NCBI GenBank assembly: GCA_958296385.1
Contig: OY282494.1
Location: 479,416-543,415 of the forward strand
Length of the DNA stretch: 64,000 nt
DNA from: an uncultured Dehalococcoidia bacterium
Lineage (GTDB): Bacteria; Chloroflexota; Dehalococcoidia; Lucifugimonadales; UBA3495
Direction: 5' to 3'
Numbering within the stretch: the stretch's first letter is position 1; every line of letters starts with the position of its first letter. A program made the position numbers and the translations under genes. Positions 59,847-64,000 of this stretch are shown one piece after another. Below the pieces are notes generated by a model, which was given only the letters and a program-made list of their open reading frames with translations, was not told the origin of the DNA and did not search any database.

Positions 59847-60960
59847 TCACCCCGGCTCGTCGCCCCCCAGCCTGCTCACCAGATAGGACTCAATAAACCC
59901 GTCAATCCCCCCGGCCAGCACTGCGTCAGTGTTCCCCGACTGGTAGTCCGTCCGGTGGTCTTTCACCGACTTGTAAGGATGCAGCACGTAGCTGCGTATC
60001 TGGTTGCCCCACTCTGCCGACACCCGCTCCCCCCGCAAATTGGAAATCTGCCGCGCCCGTTCCTCCTCCTGCCGCGCCAGCAGCCGCGCCCGCAGGATAC
60101 GCATGGCATAGTCCCGGTTCTGGTGCTGCGACCGTTCCGTTTGGCACGACACTACAATCCCGCTGGGCAGATGCGTCAGCCGCACCGCCGATGCCACCTT
60201 CTGCACGTTCTGCCCCCCCGGCCCGCTGGAGCGGAAAAAGTCCATCTTGATGTCCTCCGTGCGGATTTCAACCTCGCTGTCCTCGTCCAAAGCCGCCGGC
60301 AGCACCTCCACCCGCGCAAACGACGTCTGCCGCCGCCGCGCCGGGTCAAACGGCGACATCCTAACCAGCCGGTGCACCCCCACCTCCGCGCTCAGGTAGC
60401 CAAAGGCATACGGCCCCCCAATTTCCAGCGTGCCGGTGCGCAACCCGGCCTCGTCGCCGTAAGCCGTATCCAGCACCTGCACCGGGCGATTGCCCCCCTG
60501 CGCCCACCCCGCGTACATCCCCACCAGCATTTCCACCCAATCGTGCGAGTCCGTACCGCCCGCCCCGGAATGGATCGTCAGAATACCCGGCCGGTTATCG
60601 TAGGGCCCCGACAGCGTAAGCTGCATCTCCGCCTTGGCCAAATCAACAGCGACGCTCCCGGTCTCCGCGGCCAGCTCGTCAAACAGACTGCCATCGTCGT
60701 TCTCGATAGCCAGCTCGGTAAGCTCCAGCAGATCCCCCACCCGCGCTTCCAGCGCGCGCCACAAGTCAACCGACTGCTGGAGTTGCCCCAACTCCTGCAT
60801 TTTCCGCTGCGCCGTACCCGGGTCATCCCAAAAATCCGCCGCCGCCGCCGCCCGGTTCAGCTCCGCTATCGACTGCTCCCGTCCCGCCAGGTCAAAGCCG
60901 CTCCACGACGGAGTGGAGCTTGGCGGACATATCAACAAGTTGCTGGCGAATTTCTTCCAT
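59847..60960 (-). CDS. prfB: peptide chain release factor 2 with programmed +1 frameshift
   Basis: The protein is made by a +1 shift. The first frame starts at ATG 60960 (after GGGAATGAG) and reads MEEIRQQLVDMSAKLHSVVERL, then meets TGA at 60894-60892. Skipping one base after CTT continues with DLAGREQSIAELN to the stop, giving about 370 residues. The site GGAG-CGG-CTT-TGA-C matches the known RF2 signal, with the SD-like GGAG three bases before CTT. The body has the SPF anticodon tripeptide (MSPFDPARRR) and the GGQ motif (SGPGGQNVQK). RF2 ends translation at UAA and UGA, so the shift is autoregulatory. A TATAAT lies at 61009-61014 on this strand. Confidence 0.96.
60891..60906 (-). promoter_or_regulatory. 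prfB +1 ribosomal frameshift site
   Basis: Slippery CTT followed by TGA C, with GGAG placed three bases upstream of CTT, the same spacing as in the E. coli RF2 mRNA. Low RF2 leaves the UGA unread and raises the chance of a shift. Confidence 0.95.
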
Positions 60961-61139
60961 CTCATTCCCGATACAATAGCGTTCTGCCGATACCGTCGGC
61001 GCACCGCCATTATACATCAGCCGCCCGCCCCAAATCCGTTATACTTACTAACGCTAATTCCACTGTCCCGCGGCCCCGCCATCCCACCGGCGCTGCGCCG
61101 CCCCACGCCACGATTTACAGTTACAGGCAGGTTTGCACA

Positions 61140-62924
61140 ATGCTTGACCACGGCACCCCCGAACACGCCGCCAGCGACCCCATCGCCGCCCACCGCCACC
61201 GTCTGCGCCATTCGGCCGCCCACGTGATGGCCGATGCCGTACTGCAACTCTTCCCCGACGCCAAAGTAGCCATCGGCCCCCCCACCGCCGACGGCTTTTA
61301 CTACGATTTTGAGGTTGAGCGTCCTTTCACCCCGGAGGATTTGGAACGCATTGAGGCATTGATGCTGGAAACCATCCGCAGCAACACCCCTTTTGTCCGT
61401 GAGGAACTCGACCGCCCCGATGCCCAATCCATGTTCGCGGCCCAGCCTTTCAAGCAGGAGATTATTGACGACCTGCCCGACGAAACCACCCTCAGCATTT
61501 ACCGGCACGGCGCGTTCACCGATTTGTGCCAGGGCCCCCACGTTGACCGCACCGGCGATATTGCCGCCGTCAAACTGCTCCACACCGCCGGCGCTTACTG
61601 GCGGGGCGATGAGAACCGCCCCATGCTCCAGCGCATTTACGGCACCGCCTTTGAGTCCCGGCAGGAACTCGACGCCCACCTGGAACGCCTGGCCGAAGCC
61701 GAGCGCCGCGACCACCGCGCCTTGGGCCGCCAGCTCAACCTCTACACCGTCCACGAGGACATCGGCCCCGGCCTCATCGTCTGGCACCCCAAAGGCGGCG
61801 TCATGCGCTCCCTCATTGAGGACTACTGGCGCGCTATTCACTACCGCCGGGGCTACAGCATCGTCTATTCCCCCCACATCGGCCGCGCCCGCCTCTGGCA
61901 AACCAGCGGCCACCTCGATTTCTACCGCGACAGTATGTACGCCCCCATGGAAATTGACGAGCAGGAATACTTCCTCAAGCCCATGAACTGCCCCTTCCAC
62001 ATCCAAATCTACCGCTCCGCCCTGCGCAGCTACCGCGAACTGCCCCTGCGCATCGCCGAGTTGGGCACCGTATATCGCTACGAACGCAGCGGCGTCCTCC
62101 ACGGCCTAATGCGCGTCCGCGGCTTCACCCAGGACGACGCCCACATCTTCTGCCTCCCCGACCAGGTAGCCGCCGAAGTCGGCGATGTGCTTGACCTCAC
62201 TTTTGAGATTATGTCCGCCTTCGGCTTTGACGAATACGACATCATGCTCTCCACCTGCCCGGACAAATTCGTCGGCGAACCCGATATGTGGGAGCACGCC
62301 ACCGAATCCCTCCGCGCAGCCCTCGTATCCCGCAACCTGCCCTACGCCATCGACGACGGCGGCGGCGCCTTCTACGGCCCCAAAATTGACGTCAAGATCA
62401 AAGACGCCCTGGGCCGCGACTGGCAATGCACCACCGTCCAGTTCGACTTCAACCTCCCGGAACGCTTCGACCTAACTTTCCAGGACGACCAGGGCAACCG
62501 TTCCCGCCCCTACATGGTGCACCGCGCCATACTAGGCTCGTTAGAACGGTTCTTCGGCGTACTGGTCGAGCACTACGCCGGCGCCTTCCCCCTCTGGCTC
62601 GCCCCCGTCCAGGCCACCGTAATCCCCATCGCCGACCGCCATATCCCCTACGCCAATCAAGTAGCCGAGCAGCTACAAGATGCCGGCTACCGCGCCGAAG
62701 TGGACGACCGCAGCGAGCGCATGAACCAGAAGATCCGCCAGGCCCAACTCCAGAAAACCCCCTATATGCTGGTAGTAGGCGATCGAGAACAAGAGGCCAA
62801 CGCCGCCGCCGTCCGCACCCGCGATGGCGAGAATCTAGGCGCCCTCCCCCTAACCGAAGTCCTGCAACGCCTTGACGCCGAACTAGAGGGCACCCCAGCC
62901 GCCGCAACCCGCCGTCGCCCATAA
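61140..62924 (+). CDS. thrS: threonyl-tRNA synthetase lacking the TGS domain
   Basis: A 594-residue class II synthetase. It starts almost directly with the editing domain (HRLRHSAAHVMADAVLQLFP, whose His pair helps clear mischarged serine), followed by the catalytic core (MNCPFHIQIY, RYERSGVLHGLMRVRGFTQDDAHIFC, DFNLPERFDL, RPYMVHRAILGSLERFF) and the anticodon-binding domain (PIADRHIPYANQV). The N-terminal TGS domain of the usual enzyme (about 60 residues) is missing. The longer frame upstream of the ATG overlaps prfB on the other strand and has no start signal. Confidence 0.93.
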   Translation: MLDHGTPEHAASDPIAAHRHRLRHSAAHVMADAVLQLFPDAKVAIGPPTADGFYYDFEVERPFTPEDLERIEALMLETIRSNTPFVREELDRPDAQSMFAAQPFKQEIIDDLPDETTLSIYRHGAFTDLCQGPHVDRTGDIAAVKLLHTAGAYWRGDENRPMLQRIYGTAFESRQELDAHLERLAEAERRDHRALGRQLNLYTVHEDIGPGLIVWHPKGGVMRSLIEDYWRAIHYRRGYSIVYSPHIGRARLWQTSGHLDFYRDSMYAPMEIDEQEYFLKPMNCPFHIQIYRSALRSYRELPLRIAELGTVYRYERSGVLHGLMRVRGFTQDDAHIFCLPDQVAAEVGDVLDLTFEIMSAFGFDEYDIMLSTCPDKFVGEPDMWEHATESLRAALVSRNLPYAIDDGGGAFYGPKIDVKIKDALGRDWQCTTVQFDFNLPERFDLTFQDDQGNRSRPYMVHRAILGSLERFFGVLVEHYAGAFPLWLAPVQATVIPIADRHIPYANQVAEQLQDAGYRAEVDDRSERMNQKIRQAQLQKTPYMLVVGDREQEANAAAVRTRDGENLGALPLTEVLQRLDAELEGTPAAATRRRP

Positions 62925-62965
62925 CTAGCGCCGGCGGCGCCAACCGCCCGCATCCATTCCAATGC

Positions 62966-63012
62966 AGTAGGCCCGGTCGTTCCGTCACAGACGTGAACAA
63001 CCGGGCCCTACT
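62966..63012. terminator. bidirectional terminator between thrS and the redox lipoprotein gene
   Basis: AGTAGGCCCGGTCGTTC and GAACAACCGGGCCCTACT form a long stem with two small mismatches around a 12-base loop. It lies between two convergent genes. Neither flank has a strong T-run. Confidence 0.65.
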
Positions 63013-63040
63013 AACCCCCCCGTTTTCTACGCCCTGCGCC

Positions 63041-63910
63041 CTACTGCGCCAGCCCCTCAAACGCCCCCCGCAAAGTCGCCGCGTCAGCAACGCTGCCGTA
63101 CCCCTTGCGGAACGTAATCACCCCGTCCCCATCCAGAGCCAGCATCGACGACTGGCTGACTATCCGCAAGTCCCGCAGCATCCGACCCACCGGCTGCGCC
63201 GACGTAATACCGGCATACCCCTCGCCGGCAGCGTAAGAATCCAGTCGCGCGGCGTCCTCGCTGAACGACACCAGGTAAAAATCCACTTCCCCGGCATATT
63301 CCGTAACAATAGGGCTCAGCGTCCGCAACTCGGCGCGGCACGCTGGTCACCACGTCGCAAAATACATCATAAACACCGGCCGCCCCGCCGCCGTCAGCGA
63401 CTCCGATGCAACCTCAGTCCCATCGGTCAACTGCATCACAAAAGCCGGCGCCATCTCCCCCACGCTGGTGCCCACCGGAACCGGCTCCGCCGGCACATCC
63501 GTAGGCGGTATCGGCGTTGGCGGCGTTTCCGTCGGCGGTAGCGGTGTCGGCGGCACATCCGTAGGTGGCGGCAGCGTTGCCGGTTCGTCCGTCGGCGCCG
63601 CATCCGTAGCCGCCGGCGCCGCCGTCGGTGCGTCCGTAGCCGGCGGCAATGTTGCCATCTGCGCCGCAGTCGCCGACGGCGATTCCGTCGGCTGCTCTGC
63701 CGTCGGCCTGACCACCGCAGCCACCGTCGCTGTCGGAGCGGACACCACAGCCGCAGCAGTAGTAGCCGTCGGAACGCTAACCGTCTGCGCCGCCTGCGGC
63801 ACCGACATCGCCGCCTCCGGCCCCGGAGCGTCCCCGCCCCCGCACGCCAGCAAAGCCGCCCCCGTTATGGTGACCGCCGTCAAAGTGGCTATGATTTTGG
63901 CTTTAATCAT
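63041..63910 (-). CDS. thioredoxin-like (TlpA/AhpC-type) lipoprotein, selenocysteine at an in-frame TGA
   Basis: Reading through one TGA gives a 289-residue protein. It opens with a lipoprotein signal (IIATLTAVTITGAALLAC), then a Pro/Thr/Ala-rich linker to about residue 155, then a thioredoxin-fold domain (GEMAPAFVMQLTDGTEV, PVFMMYFATW-U-PAC, AELRTLSPIVTEYAGEVDFYLVSF). The TGA at 63347-63349 (residue 188) lies exactly where TlpA-type proteins have the first Cys of WCxxC; the second Cys is kept. Downstream the frame is clean and family-like to a normal stop. A hairpin of the bacterial SECIS type follows the TGA, and selA is in the window. A nonsense mutation or sequencing error is the alternative but would have to strike the catalytic codon by chance. 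The ATG is chosen over a TTG 18 bases upstream. Confidence 0.8.
63317..63345 (-). promoter_or_regulatory. candidate bacterial SECIS hairpin
   Basis: Directly after the TGA plus one base: CAGCGT pairs with ACGCTG (6 bp), a single bulged G, then CCGC pairs with GCGG (4 bp), closing the eight-base loop GCCGAGTT. A bulged base below a short stem and a GU in the apical loop are the features needed by SelB in E. coli fdhF; here GU falls 18-19 bases after the TGA. Confidence 0.65.
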
Positions 63911-64000
63911 CAGAATGTGCAGCGTCAACGACGCCAGCGAAGCCTACCCTCATCAGCTTGGCAGCTGAATGTCCCGTTGCCGTTGTTCTCTCTGCTGCTC

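Noticed and set aside
59955-61139. N-terminal extension of thrS in the open frame upstream
   Set aside because: It overlaps prfB on the other strand, is Arg/Pro/His-rich and has no TGS pattern.
63347-63910. Separate truncated lipoprotein ending at the TGA
   Set aside because: The following 102 codons continue the same fold in the same frame, and the TGA sits at the redox Cys position, so one gene with recoding explains both halves better.
1-64000. CRISPR array or prophage
   Set aside because: No regularly spaced repeat of 25-40 bases with unique spacers, no cas genes, and no phage structural or integrase genes were seen.

Overview
The window is a compact, GC-rich bacterial chromosome segment with genes on both strands, short intergenic gaps and strong C/G third-position bias. 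The gene mix suggests a heterotrophic Chloroflexota-like organism, possibly Dehalococcoidia/SAR202. This includes acetolactate-synthase-like TPP enzymes, a CaiB-type CoA transferase, an acyl-CoA dehydrogenase, a PAC2 protein, an endonuclease Q homologue, a tandem array of Uma2 nucleases and lipoproteins with Pro/Thr linkers. No rRNA or marker was available to prove this, so the taxonomy is inference.

Layout. 1-3.6 kb: an NDP-forming acyl-CoA synthetase (cut by the window edge), two small membrane proteins and a TPP enzyme, all on the minus strand. 3.8-8.7 kb: an accessory patch with a large adenine methyltransferase that may be a type IIG restriction-modification fusion, a duplicated membrane-protein tail and a TumE-like toxin-antitoxin candidate. 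8.8-13.9 kb: a second TPP enzyme, an acetamidase/formamidase, a small HTH protein facing a gene-free stretch rich in GTGTAC/GTACAC words, and a threonine dehydratase-like enzyme. 14-24.2 kb: an AIR-synthase-like protein, tRNA-Glu, a transporter, a nitroreductase, an amidohydrolase, a PAC2 protein, a peptide-binding lipoprotein, gamma-glutamyltransferase and a DUF429 protein. 24.2-24.7 kb: four tRNA genes. 25-29.4 kb: a CoA transferase, then four tandem Uma2 genes each with its own promoter copy. 29.5-36 kb: ribokinase-like, Nudix, ComF, a beta-propeller protein, an HMG-CoA-lyase-like enzyme and a polyamine pair (SpeB-like, SpeD). 36-42 kb: a Gld-type ABC exporter cluster and CinA. 42-48.4 kb: a minus-strand run of rimI, coaE, MoxR ATPase, Nudix and VWA protein. 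48.4-52.5 kb: a structured gene-free region, endonuclease Q, an alpha/beta hydrolase and selA. 53-59.7 kb: acyl-CoA dehydrogenase, a SIMPL lipoprotein, dcd and the riboflavin genes ribD-ribE-ribB-ribBA. 59.8-64 kb: prfB, thrS and a redox lipoprotein.

The most notable signal is at the right end. The redox lipoprotein is read as two open frames only because an in-frame TGA sits where a thioredoxin-fold protein carries its first active-site cysteine (W-TGA-P-A-C). A hairpin with a bulged base and a GU in its apical loop follows the TGA directly, and selA lies about 11 kb away. I read this as a selenocysteine (UxxC) lipoprotein. About 2.4 kb away, prfB (release factor 2, which reads UGA) carries the classic +1 frameshift site at its own internal TGA. 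The segment therefore holds two separate UGA recoding sites.

Repeats include three copies of an 80-101 bp inverted-repeat element (TGTCATTCTGAGC ends), two copies of a palindromic GC-rich element, several 15-18 bp tandem repeats in intergenic DNA, and a 210 bp element bounded by a perfect 14 bp inverted repeat.
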